From Isoetes taiwanensis (Eukaryota; Streptophyta; Lycopodiopsida; Isoetales; Isoetaceae), in NCBI GenBank assembly GCA_021234155.1, contig JAJEKV010000030.1:4262050-4326049 (forward strand): a stretch of 64,000 nt of DNA, written 5' to 3'. The first letter of the stretch is position 1; each line of letters opens with the position of its first letter. The position numbers were made by a program, and so were the translations under genes. Positions 33,902 through 44,792 of the stretch are shown here, one piece after another. The notes beneath the pieces were generated by a model. It worked only from the letters and a program-made list of their open reading frames with translations. It did no database searches and was not told the DNA's origin.

Positions 33902-34435
33902 AAGGACCTGTCGAGTATGCCTCTCCCAAGCAGACGATAACAAAAGTGTCTAAGAACTCTCAAAAGACATCATTGGCCACATGCTGGAATACTGCTGGAG
34001 CATTGGTAAGTCCAAACGGCATAATTGTGTACACCAATTGGCCATACTGAGTACGAAAATTTGTTTTCCACTCATCACCCTTCCAGATTCGGATAAGATT
34101 GTAGGCTTGGAGTCGCTCCAACAACTTTGGGATCAGAGGAAGTGGATACCGTTTTGACACTGTGGTTTTATTGAGGCCACGATAATCAACGACCAGACGG
34201 AGCGAATCATCCTTCTTTTTGATGAAGAGGATAGGCGCTCCAGCAGGGGACTGAGAATATCGAATGAAACCAGTGGCTAGATTCTCTTCAATATAATTCC
34301 GCAAAACCTTCAACTCAGCAGGAGATAGACCATATATTAGACTATATGGCGACATTGTCCCGGGCTGCAAATCAATAGGACAATCATATGGACGATGCTC
34401 TGGGAGCTTCTTGGCCTCGACTTTGTCAAAAACAT
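33902..34435 (-). pseudogene. gypsy reverse transcriptase 5' part
   Basis: The frame 34,370-33,960 reads GTMSPYSLIYGLSPAELKVL, GFIRYSQSPAGAPILFIKKK, SLRLVVDYRGLNKTTVSKRY and PFGLTNAPAVFQHVANDVF, the classical gypsy RT blocks. The catalytic box that follows (usually Y-L-D-D) reads VIVCLGEAYS after a stop, so the metal-binding Asp pair is gone. The frame then runs into the copia B insertion site. Confidence 0.8.
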
Positions 34436-34872
34436 CAGAGAAGTCGCCATATTTGCATTAGAGCAGACTTCACTGGTGCCGAGCTAGCTGACGGGTGAAC
34501 CTGGATTGCAAATACTGAAGTTAGATCTTGCCTTCCAGATTTAACGAACTCGTGAAGAATCTTTGAGATACGAAACTGAGGGCATGATAAAGCCTCTACA
34601 GAAGCAGGAGCAATTGGAACAGGAACTGGAGCAGGGACTGGAGCAAGAACTGGAGTAGAAGTAGGAGTAAGAGTAGGAGCATGAACTAGAACTAGAACTG
34701 GAGCAGGAGTAGAAGCAAGAGTAGGAACTTGAGCTGGGCCATCATCGAGAATATAGTCAGAATCTGGGGCATGAAGTGGAGCAGAGGCAAGAGTCGAATC
34801 AGAATATGGAGCAGAAACAGGAACAATAAGGATGGAATTAGGAGCCCACGATACTGCACGGACTGAAGTCAA
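34435..34872 (-). pseudogene. gypsy Pro/Ala/Val-rich linker between protease and RT
   Basis: A 145-codon frame made largely of imperfect (A/V)P(A/V)P repeats (STPVLAPVPAPVPVPIAP), encoded by a tract rich in GGAGCAGGAACTGGAGCAGG-type repeats on the plus strand. It fits the disordered linker that many plant gypsy polyproteins have here. The tail (ISKILHEFVKSGRQDLTSVF) resembles the segment leading into the RT. Confidence 0.55.
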
Positions 34873-34928
34873 TGTTGGTGCAGAGGCTGAACCACAAATG
34901 AACTGGAACTAGAATTAGAACCAGCAAA

Positions 34929-35246
34929 TCAAACTAATCTAGTACGCCAATCAATCTGGGGGTTATGAAGCTCGAGCCAGGGCAGACCCAAGACTATTGG
35001 CGCATATGGGCTAGCAATGAGATTGAAGGAAATACTACAAGAAACTCCCTCGAACAAAACTTGAAGAGGCGCAGTATATTCTGTGACTGCACCCGAGGAG
35101 ATCTCCCATCCATCAATCACTTCGACAGAACTGGGATGCTCAACCTTGCTTCTAGAGATGACATGCTTACTGGCAAATGCACTATCCATAAAGCAAGCAT
35201 TTGCACCACCACAATCAAAGTTGCGCCAACGCTTCCAACTTTCCAA
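34929..35246 (-). pseudogene. gypsy protease domain
   Basis: The frame gives DCGGANACFMDSAFASKHVI (degenerate relative of D-S-G-A-x-x-x-F-I), then VLFEGVSCSISFNLIASPYA and IVLGLPWLELHNPQIDW, the conserved I-L-G-x-P-W-L segment of plant gypsy proteases. The catalytic D-S/T-G reads DCGG, so activity is doubtful. Upstream gag was not recognised. Confidence 0.65.
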
Positions 35247-35799
35247 CCTATGATTTCAATGAAATGGAGATGAAAAATGCCTTGTTGACCTCATCCGATG
35301 AAATAAACATGTCAAGAAGTGTGGAAGGAGTCTGAGAAAAGGCGGCCAGCCGACGAGAGTTATCACCATATTTCAATGTATTTTCAAGTATCATTGTGAA
35401 TCTCACTTGATTATTTGTTCCAATGTCTATTACATGCTAGAGCTATTGAAAATTCGAGTGACTTTTTAACTAAAAAGGGTCCTCAATTTTTACTTCTCTT
35501 TATGGATAATTAATTATTTCAATACAACAAATGGGTCCCTGCTAAGATATTATATACAAATCATTACTAGATGACATATAGATACCTTTTTTAATCATTA
35601 CTATATAACATGTACATTTCCTAATTGTAGTTCTTTAGCTAGGAGTTAAATCATTTGTCTGGAGCAAATGGACTCCAGCTAAATCAAATAATCAAGAATC
35701 TAAGATTAGAATATGTGAGATATTCTTAACATGCATGTACAAACCTTGGGTTGCCCAAAGGACAAACCCCTGGGAGGTGGGCTAATGGAATACTATTTT

Positions 35800-35975
35800 T
35801 ATACCATTGGATAAGCTGATTCAATGGATGAGATTAGAAATCTCTCTGCATCGAACGACTCAGGTCGAATTTTTTTTAGCGTTACGTGAGTGAACAAATC
35901 CCTTGGGTCATCATAGATCCTCGTGAGCTGTGTTAGACAGCCATCTAGCCATCAAAATAAACTACTCCGGCCAAT
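35800..35975 (+). repeat. Dispersed repeat, partner of 25,180-25,345 in inverse orientation
   Basis: It shares GATGAGATTAGAAATCTCT, ACTCAGGTCGAA, TTACGTGAGTGAACA and the downstream CCATC...AAACTACTCCG with the reverse complement of the partner. Confidence 0.65.
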
Positions 35976-37435
35976 TTTAGATTGAAGAGCGGCAGCTTCT
36001 TCACCCAACCCCAAATTGAAGAGCTCTATTGCCAATGTCCTGCTCAATCCCATATGTTAAGTTCTTCCACATATATAGATTTTGTAATAGTGAACATGCA
36101 TCTGGCAGGATTTCATCATTAACAAGTGACATCGCATTTCAAACATCTCAGTATGGCATCATGTTCAAAAGTTTTTTCCCATTTTCATTCATGATGCCAC
36201 TCAGTCCTTATCAAAAGGGAAACAACGATTTTTATTAATGCTATCAAGAAACTTGTTATTTATCATGTAACCTAGTTATGACTTCATCAAAGGGGAAATG
36301 CTTGTGGAATTTAATGGCCAACGTTGTATTCTTTCATCTTTTCAAATTGTTGTAGCTTCTTCTCCATCCTTGTTGTAGCTCATCCATAATTTAAATTGTT
36401 ATTTGATATCCCTTGAGTCTGCTGATAGTATATCATTTCTTGGAAATCCTTTGTCTGCTAAGCGTTAATAGATTTTTTCTAAATCCCATGCGAAAGGGAA
36501 ATTTACTTCATCTGATTCTGCTTTAGGATATCACTAGATTATGTTATGGATTGTTGGCAGATTCATGTCATTTGAGTGCATGACAATGATAATTAGCTAT
36601 ACTCTATTACTACTAATTGAGGGTACTTTTATGGCTATGAAGATTTTGTAGTAGTTTGAATTTGTTTCCCTTTATGCCAGTGATTTGTAAGGCAGGTTGT
36701 GCACATGAGTAAATGTCGGCTTTTGCGCTTTTGGTGGATCTTTCTTGGAAGATATTGTTGTTGGCCATTATGGGTATTCTTTTGGTGATGCAACTCTTCA
36801 AAGAGTCCTTGAATCAAAAAATAATTCATTTATTTTAGATTGAATTCGTGTATTCCAATATGAAGAATTTATATTGTACAATGTCTTGATGTTCTTAAGA
36901 TAATCTTTGAGAGGTTATAGATGCTCTCAAGTTGATTGCTGGTGTCATGGGTTTCTTCTTAGCAGAGGAAGTTAAAATCTATTGAATCTAATCTACAAAT
37001 GGAATTAGAATATTAAGGGCTTGGCCATAATAGACTAATATCTCTAGCTATTGATTATTCTTTTTGCAATCTTTAATGCATGTCTGTTGATGACTATATT
37101 CATATCAGTATGTTGTTGACTAAACGTGCAGTGCCTTGTCAATCTTCATAATTTGGGAATAACAATTTATCACATTTAGAGCCTGGGCCTGCGAACTTAA
37201 ATATGATATTTTAGAAGGAATGTTGGAGGCCATTTCATAGCTTTTGAGTACCTTATATTTCTGCTGCATGCATAAAAAGGGGTGCTTCTTTTAGAGGGCA
37301 TTATATAAACATTACTTGATGCTAAGTGTTTGTGTCAGTATAATTATTTCTCCATGCTGCTTAATGATGGTTCTTTCAATTTCGGCTATTGATTGACTTG
37401 GTGCATTTTATTTTATCTTGCATTTTATCAGACCT

Positions 37436-37525
37436 ATGTTTCAAAGGGTTTGCCCATTATGTGGTCAAGGGGCTAAGGAAAATGCGCTGATTCCAAACCA
37501 TGGTATGAGATTGCAACTATTGAAA
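37436..37525 (+). other. Possible exon with a CxxC finger
   Basis: After a good acceptor (GCATTTTATCAG) one frame reads PMFQRVCPLCGQGAKENALI then PNHGMRLQLLKK and reaches a GTAATA donor. CPLCG...LIPNHGMRLQ recalls the end of U-box/RING-like modules, but one CxxC is too little to name a family. Splicing to the acceptor ATTTTCAG near 37,830 would end the protein after NTQDSRYCL. No upstream exon was found. Confidence 0.3.
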
Positions 37526-37917
37526 AAGTAATAAATACTTGTTCACTAGGTCTGCAATATCCAGCTATTTGACCAAATCTACACATAGGAACAATGTATT
37601 ACTACAGGATGTCTAGATTTGAACACATTCACACTCATAATATATGTAGGAATAGGTGATTATGTATTTTCCATACAAGCTATCTTATGGTAATTCATAG
37701 TTGTCATTGTCGTTGCAAGCTCATAATATTTGCATGAATACATGATATATTTTTTCTATATAAGTCGTCTTATGGTAAACTATAGTTGTGATGTGTTGTT
37801 GCAATAATTAATCATTGTCAAATTTTATTTTCAGCACTCAAGACAGCCGCTACTGCCTATAGGCGTAAAAATTATGAAACGCCATATTAGTTTCGACAAA
37901 TCAAGCAGAGGAAGGAA

Positions 37918-40900
37918 GGAAGGTATTTTTATCGTCCACGGAGACCAATCGGTCTATGGGACCCAATACAAAAGCGCAGCAAGCGGATTACTACCCGGAT
38001 TAAAAAACCCCCGCCCCGAAGGGTTTTCGAGGGAAAAACCATGGTAGCAATCAGCCTGCTGACAAACTGTTCCAACATACAAAATGCAAAAACACACAAA
38101 TATATATACACTCATGTACCCATAGTGCGATCGTGGCGACGGTGGCGGGGGCAAAGGTGACCCAGGGATCGATTTACCTCACGAATAATGCGACCCTAGA
38201 GCATGTATGCGGCGGTGTGTTCATCAGCAAATGTAGGGGCAAGTCCGGCCGTACTAAGGGAACGTATCTGGCTCGGATCTGACTGAATGCTGGGCAACTC
38301 TGGAAAGTGTGAGACTCATCCTCAATGGCACCCGTTTGACAGCACTGACAAAGCCTATCCTGGCGAGGCTCCCCAATCCACCTGCCCGTCTCAATGCGGA
38401 GATGGTGGGCACCTGTGCGAATGGAGGCAATGAGCCTGCGCTTTTCGAGTATTTGGCAGCGGTGGAGCTGCGGGCCCCGAACAACAGCGGGGTTGATGTG
38501 CTCCTTGTAATGGGCGTTTTGACTTTTGCTCTAGGCGTCGGGGTCCCGAGCTTGCCAAAGGAAGCAGCGTCGGTATTCTTGATGCATCACGATCGGCCTC
38601 GTGTCCACTGCGCGTCACGCTCACTCCCGCGTTCCATCCGGCGAACCCGTCTCTCTTACCCCTCAACATACCACCGGCATTTGCGGGCCCATTTCCACCG
38701 GCATAAGCGGTCGGGGGTAGAGCATCCCCATATTAGCTTTTCTAGAAAATAGGCGATGTGTCTATCAAGGGTTGCCCGTGGCGCAAAATCCGGTTTCTGC
38801 GGCTGAGAATCGATGGATAATTTGAAGGTTTCACCCAAAGTGTCCATGCCAAAAATGCCTTACGCTCCAGTCCATTCATTGGCCAAAAGATATGTAATGG
38901 GGCCCCAAACCCTCGACCCCATCTGAAGGGCGGGCTCGACCGGCAAAAGCGGATGTGGCCCGATGGCCCCAATCATAGAGAGCGCGGTGGCGGTTACGCA
39001 TGGCACTCGCGCCTTCCGACCCAGTGCCACCCCATAGCGGATGGGCGTCTCAAAGCGGCGAGGAGGGGAACTCCACCCCTAGGTACTTGTAGGTGGTGAC
39101 CTCCCGCTTTGTCCCTCGATATGCTCACGGGAGGCGTGGGGTGGCGTGAAAGAAGGATATGAGAATTCCCTGCGGTCTTGGCAGTTCTGGCCGCATGTCG
39201 TAGCGGCGGGAATGTGTCTAGGGCATCAGGATGGGACTACATAGCGGGGTGTGGGCGGAAAGGTCAACATCGTCGCATAGATGGTGGACGGACGACTGGT
39301 GCAAAAAAGCGTATGCCATCCCCTCCATGCTGAGTAAGCCCGGGGCTCTAAGCGGTCAATGTAGAGGCCAAAAAGTGTTGGTGAGGAGGGGCAGCCACAG
39401 TAGGACGGCGATACTCTTTGGTGAATGCTTGGCCCGTCGGTGCATCACGCTTGAAACAACTCTCATACGACGTATATGGCATTCTCGAGCAGGCGCAAGT
39501 GATTGTGATCTAGCCTGCTTTTCGAGGGGACCGTATGAAAACGCCATTGAAGTCCACAAAGCGGCAATACAAGTCCTGCCCGATGGTTTTGGTGTCTTCA
39601 ATCGGTACGCGGATTAAAGATATGGTCCAAGCGTTGAGTGGCGGGGTCTAAAAAGCACTGCTTGTGTGAGGGGCTCGCCGCGTCTGGCTGCGCCTACGCG
39701 GCGGGTCAAGCTGGCGCTCAGAATGCCGATAGCGGTTTGGGAAAATCTTGAAGCCCGACCATGATGCGTCCGGTAATTGGCGGACAATGTGGGTGCCGCC
39801 TTGTGAATGGGGACAACCACAGCATAGTCCATTATTAGGAAACCTTCTGCAATGCTCTTTGTTGAACAAGGTAGTGAGGATCGGCACCGGCGTACCGCCC
39901 ATTTGAATAACTTCGGCACGCATACCATCGAGGGTGGTTGCCTTCCATTAGCTAGCCATTGCGGGCCCTCCACAACATCCTCCTCGCGAGAATCAATGGG
40001 GGCCGGCCCATCTGAGGGGCATGGTCTGGCGTCCACAGTGGGTCATAGAGCTGCTGGCGCAAGTCTGCGCTCCCCTTTGCCGGGTGTGATGTCCTTTGTA
40101 GGCTGGGCTGGCCTTCGAAGCACTCTTCGCCAAAAGGTTCGAGGATGAGTGTCCAGCAGGCCGAACATCTCCCCCTGGTGCCTAGCAAGGTACCGCGCCT
40201 TTGTCTCCTTCAGATGGGCGTGGTACTGTGTGGTTTACCTGGCGGGTACTACGGATCGAGCGTGCATTGATGGGCTTGCGTTCTTTACTCTGCATCAAAC
40301 CACGGTTCGCGAAAGGTTCTTCGGCTGGCGGCAACCGGGGGGTTACGCCAAAACACTGTCATTTGTATCGTAATAGCTTCGATCAAGCAGTGCATAGCTG
40401 TTGCTCTAGTGTGGGGGCGGCGAGAGGCTGGCGAGGGCATCCATGAGCATCTCGGTGTAGTCGCACGCTCATAATCCGGTCATGGCGAGGGATGGCGGGG
40501 GGCTGGCATAGTGGGGGTTACGGCGGCTTGCCAAGCCATGTCCAAATAAAGTGGGAGGTGATGCGAGGTCAACCTCCTCATCCCATTTGTCGGTGCCCAC
40601 CCGAGCTTGGCCCGATGAGATGCATATCTGGCGCAATTACGAGCACATAGTCTACCACACTAGACCCTCCCCACGATTGTCTGTCTGCGGGTGCACTTGT
40701 GGCGGGCCATTGTGGCGGGCCATTGCAAATTATCAAGTCAAAAATAGCATAGCGAGGAGCAATGCGCCAAAGCAAGTGACATGGGCGTCATCAGATGCTC
40801 CGTGGCGGGTTACCCCTCTCGCGGGCGTAGGCTGGGACATCGTCGGCCCGAGGTCAAGTCTCATGGGAACGCTCTGCTCTGTCGGGGCATTGAAATCCCC

Positions 40901-42390
40901 AACAAGGATGACCCTACCCAAGCGCGCGTGGCGTTGTATGTCATCATATAGATCGACATAAGGGTCCATCCTATCCGCATCCAGTGGGCTGGCGATAGAG
41001 GTGCTCTGCGTGAGGAAATACTTGGCGGTCGAGAAAAGAGGGTTGCCAGCATTATGCACCGCGAATACACAAGTACCGGTTGATTATTGCGATAATACGG
41101 AGGGTGGCCAGAATGTGCCAAGGTTGTCCGGTAGTAGCAAGCAACCCCACCATGACCCCTGTCACGTAATGGGGCATTGAAAGCCAGAAAAATGTTGGTA
41201 ACTTGAATCCCGGTCAGGTAGTCGTGCGGCATGCTCCAATGTCTCCATGAGAAAGATGAGATCCCATATCGGCTGCCCCAGAGTTGAGATTGTCCCTCCC
41301 CCTTCTGCCAAGGGAAGCCTCCGGCAATTCCATGAGACCACCGAAGGCACAATTCCTGACTGTCGGTGCGGTGGTGCCGGCACTGGTCATGGTGGAGGGC
41401 GGAAGCGAGAGGTGGGCGTAGATGGAGTGGAAGCTGACATGTGGTGAAGGCGTGGGTCACCGTAGGAGAAGCTGGAGAAGGGGGACTGTGGGGAGAAGCG
41501 GCGGGGGCCGCGTTCGGTGCGATTGAGCTGCGGGGTCTCGGCCCGATGCTTGGTGTGAGGAAAATGTGCATCACACCTCGAACCAATCTGCGGCACCCCT
41601 TGGTGGCGGATGTCTCGACCACGACAAGCTCATGTACGTGCCTCGTGTCTTGGTGTGAGTTGATCCCACGTGAGGGCGTCCCGCCGGCATCTTGCCCGAT
41701 GCAATATGGCATCCGCCTGCTGGCGTCCGCGGCGGCGGAGCTATGACATCTGCGGTTACGACGGGCCTATGGCGGGCTGCTGATCTGGCGGCGAGAATGT
41801 CATCGATCGATGTGTGTTCGGATGTTGGTGGGGGCGAGACTCTCCCCTCTCCTCTTCGGCATGCCTCGGACCCAGTTGTGGCCTCTGGTGCGCTCAGCAG
41901 GTTACTGGGCTGGGACTGGGTCAAATTAGGTAGGGGGCCTGTCTTTGAGGTGGTGGTGGTGGTGGCTGGGATGGCGTGGGGTGGCTTGAGAGGCGGCCCA
42001 GTCACGTGTGGTCACAGCTGGCAGCTGTGCAATGCATCTGGGGGGTTTGGGGTGAGTGAGTGCAATTTGCATCCACCGGCCCTATGAAGTCGGGAGGTCA
42101 GCTCTTACGGGGCACTGCTTGCTGCCCCGGCCATCTCATGCATGCACTAGCTGCGGTGACTGAACCTCGGTAGGGACCACAGCCCGTCTATGGATGGCTA
42201 CGCAACCCACAGACTCCAGACTCACGAGGAAGTAGCGTGCTCTTTCGAGGCGTCAGGTCAGAGCTTCTTCTTCTTGAAAAGGAACAGCGGCTTGGGAGAA
42301 ATGAGTTGAAAGACCACCAATGAGGGTAATCTTATCATATATTAGGAATGCTATGGTTCTCTTCTTATAGAGAACCATCATTGTCTAGAG
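37918..42390 (-). mobile_element. LINE A (non-LTR retrotransposon), about 4.5 kb, decayed
   Basis: In minus orientation: a Pro/Ser-rich N-terminal region (42,005-41,400), an APE-type endonuclease (SVVSWNCRRLPLA, IFLMETLEHA, RVILVGDFNAPTEQ near 40,890), reverse transcriptase pieces (GGTPVPILTTLFNKEHC, RPRHSTLGPYL and a Y-A-D-D box near 39,260 missing one base), and a C-terminal Cys/His segment with GAIEDESHTFQSCPAF near 38,300. The 3' end is ...TGGTCTCCGTGGACGATAAA at 37,925. The flanks share GAGGAA-GG, a possible target duplication. Many small indels break the frame. Confidence 0.75.
42353..42378. repeat. Hairpin at the LINE A 5' end
   Basis: ATGGTTCTC (42,353-42,361) pairs with GAGAACCAT (42,370-42,378) around an 8-nt loop. 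The LINE B counterpart is longer. Confidence 0.75.
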
Positions 42391-43404
42391 GAAAGGGGCC
42401 TTTGTTTTGGGTTTCGCCATTTTGGTCGTCGGATCTATCTATTTGAGCCTTCTATGGCACGAGCTTTCTTTAACTTCTGTCTACTATATATCCATGTTAT
42501 GCGCTAGCATTCCTCATCGGCATTTCCTCAAGGCTTTGAATTCTGTTTACTTGTCATTCTTTCTCTTTTACCCCTCTACAAGTTTCAATTTGTTTCATTT
42601 CATGCTTAGTCTTCTGCCATCTACCACTACTAAATCAATTTGCTTCTCCCAAGTTGCGGTATGATTCAAGTTTGTGTGGTTATGGTTTTCCAAACATATA
42701 GTTCAAGTTTTCCTTGTTGATGGTTTGTTTGCAGTGGCTTTGAATCTTATTCCCTTAGAGGATCTAATGTCATGGGCTTGGTATTTGGTGGTCTTTAGTC
42801 TTAGAATTTGTTATTCTTTTTTCGTTCTTGGTTTGTGTGTGGGATTTAGATCTATCATTCGTGGTTGGGCACATCGATTTATGTAGCCGGGCCATTTTGC
42901 CAAAGCTAGGTTCTTCTCGGAAGCAAGTTTTGTCGATTGGCATAGAGGCGAGGTTTTTTTTTCGGTGGCATCATCCTCAAACCAAGCTTGTTTCACAAAG
43001 TTTGGATCGATCGTCGAATTCCCTTTTCTTCCGCTTGGTGCTTGTGTGTGTTGTTAACCACACCTAGTGGTTAACATTACCTTTACATATTAGGTGCATG
43101 CACATGTTAAGTGTCGATGGTGGCCCGACGCTTGGCATGATAGGTTAACATAAAGTGTGGATTAATTTAGTTAGATGTCACGGCTCAGTTGCGGTCTACA
43201 CTATATTGGGCCGGAGCCTCTCTTCATTTTGCAGCGGGTTTCATCTCAAATTTGGAGAGCCTCATTAGCTCCGCGTTCATTCACTCCATTCTTTGTACAT
43301 ATTTCTTTCCCCTTGTTCTTGTTTTGTGATCTTAGGCATGGCATCCTTATAGCATCCGGCGGTCATTTCTTCTTTGCTTCGGTGCATGCCGAAATCAAAC
43401 ATTG

Positions 43405-43425
43405 GCGCCCGATTATACCGGGTTA
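43405..43425 (+). other. Primer-binding-site-like sequence
   Basis: TTGGCGCCCGATTATACCGG follows AAATCAAACA. Plant gypsy elements often start internally with TGGCGCCGTTGCCGGGGA, so this resembles an LTR/internal junction. It occurs only after copy 1 of the duplication; copy 2 is followed by unrelated sequence. No coding gag/pol is found to its right. Confidence 0.4.
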
Positions 43426-44513
43426 AATTTCGTGATCACTTTCTTGACCCCTTCTTTGTTTTCTTTCCATTGTCCTTCTAGCGCCCTTATTCATCGTTTC
43501 TTGAATACTCCTTGTATCAAACACCCTTATTTGGCCCAACCGTATTTGAAATATGAAATGTGGAGGCCTTTTTAATCCATTAATTTGTTTGCTTAATGGA
43601 TGTTCATGAAATTTGTCACGGAGGCCTTAGCAATTAGTCTTGTCATGGAAAGAGTTTTCAAAACTTTTTTTTATCAGTGCATAGCAGCGGTTTTACGGTA
43701 AGAATTATGGAGTGGTGACAGCACTCCTCTCTTCAAGACTTTCAGAAAAAATAAAAGTTTGCTTCTTTTTTTATCTTCTATCTGCTGGAAAATTGTAAAG
43801 ATATCATGCTTCTTTTCCGTTTTATCAGCCGTTTGTGCCTTTTGCACACCCAATTCCAAAAAGACATAAATATTCTACCTGGATTGCATTACCGAGCATC
43901 TCACATGGAGCATATCAATATGGAGCATCTCAGTTTGTATCTGCCCATCTTCAAGCAAATTTCTTTTTCAGGTTATTTTGTTGAGGGCCAGCACTTTGGC
44001 TAGTTCCCAAAGCTCAGTGGCAGCAGGATTATGCCACATCTTAGTATTTGTATTACAGAAGATTGTTCATCTTTCCAGCATCTCCGGCTCTCGAGTTTTG
44101 TTTTTCAAAGAATCATATGATATGGCCTCTGCAGCTCCTGCAAATCCCGGAGTTCCATTGTTTGAGGGGCCATCAATGGCGGGCGGCTTTGGGGCTTCGC
44201 GGAAATGTGATGCCGCGATTTTTGTTAAGGTCCGCAGAGATAGTCCATCCGTCTTTTCCCAGTAAATGCCTTCTTATGGAATTCTTTCCAGGGGCGATGA
44301 CTTGGCCCCTCTTTCTTCCTGAGCAGATCGCATCGTACATCCAATACACTGGGGTTAGCGAGAATTATCGAGAATATTTTGGAGCAGATCAGGTGCGCGT
44401 ACAAGCAAACATTGATTCCAGCATCGCCGATCCATTTGAGACTTGCATGAAAACACGCGGCACATTTTTCATTATCATCTGTTTATTCCTACTATACCCA
44501 CAAATGCCTCTAT
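43426..44513. other. Spacer between the two duplicated segments
   Basis: About 1.1 kb with overlapping plus frames (43,806-44,003; 43,978-44,265; 44,048-44,533), none recognised; for example ASAAPANPGVPLFEGPSMAG and WPLFLPEQIASYIQYTG. If the duplications are LTRs, this would be a very short, non-coding internal region, but there is no polypurine tract before 44,514. Confidence 0.4.
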
Positions 44514-44792
44514 TATATGTAGGGAATAGGTGATTATGTATTTTCCATACAAGCTATCTTATGGTAATTCATAATTGTCATTGTGTTGCAAGCTCTTAAT
44601 ATTTACATGAATACATGATATATTTTTTCTATATAAGTCGTCTTATGGTAAACTATAGTTGTGATGTGTTGTTGCGATAATTAATCATTGTCAAATTTTA
44701 TTTTAGGGCACTCAAAGAGCGGCGCTCTATAAACGTAAAATTAATAAAGCGCCATATTAGTTTACCGACAAATCAAAGCGAGAGGAAGGAAG

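Larger units (their letters stand above)
26985..35370 (-). mobile_element. Ty3/gypsy retrotransposon, degenerate, split by copia B
   Basis: Read right to left the order is protease, spacer, reverse transcriptase, RNase H, integrase finger, as in Ty3/gypsy. The copia B insertion at 28,059-33,901 cuts it inside the reverse transcriptase; removing copia B and one AAGGA copy rejoins the coding sequence across GAAGCTTCTGAAGGACC. Outer LTRs were not found, and the left end is lost near 26,985 within the integrase. Confidence 0.75.
35371..37644. other. AT-rich intergenic with one dispersed repeat
   Basis: The dispersed repeat partner of 25,180-25,345 lies at 35,800-35,975. A possible small exon occurs at 37,436-37,525 (listed separately). 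No other gene is visible in about 2.2 kb. Confidence 0.4.
37645..43404 (+). repeat. Direct duplication, copy 1 (contains LINE A)
   Basis: It matches 44,514-50,344 from end to end in the same orientation: TGTAGGAATAGGTGATTATG at the left, GCATGCCGAAATCAAACA at the right. The outer parts (37,645-37,915 and 42,390-43,404) form about 1.3 kb around an antisense LINE. The copy stops exactly where a primer-site-like TTGGCGCCCG begins, so it may be a 5' LTR with a LINE inserted. The first bases TG and last bases CA fit LTR ends. Confidence 0.75.

Noticed and set aside
34435-34872. Independent proline-rich structural protein gene
   Set aside because: It lies in order between the gypsy protease and reverse transcriptase and is better explained as their linker.
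38309-42087. Plus-strand frames of 70-150 codons across LINE A (and equivalents in LINE B)
   Set aside because: They are antisense to recognised endonuclease and reverse transcriptase segments and have no motifs of their own.
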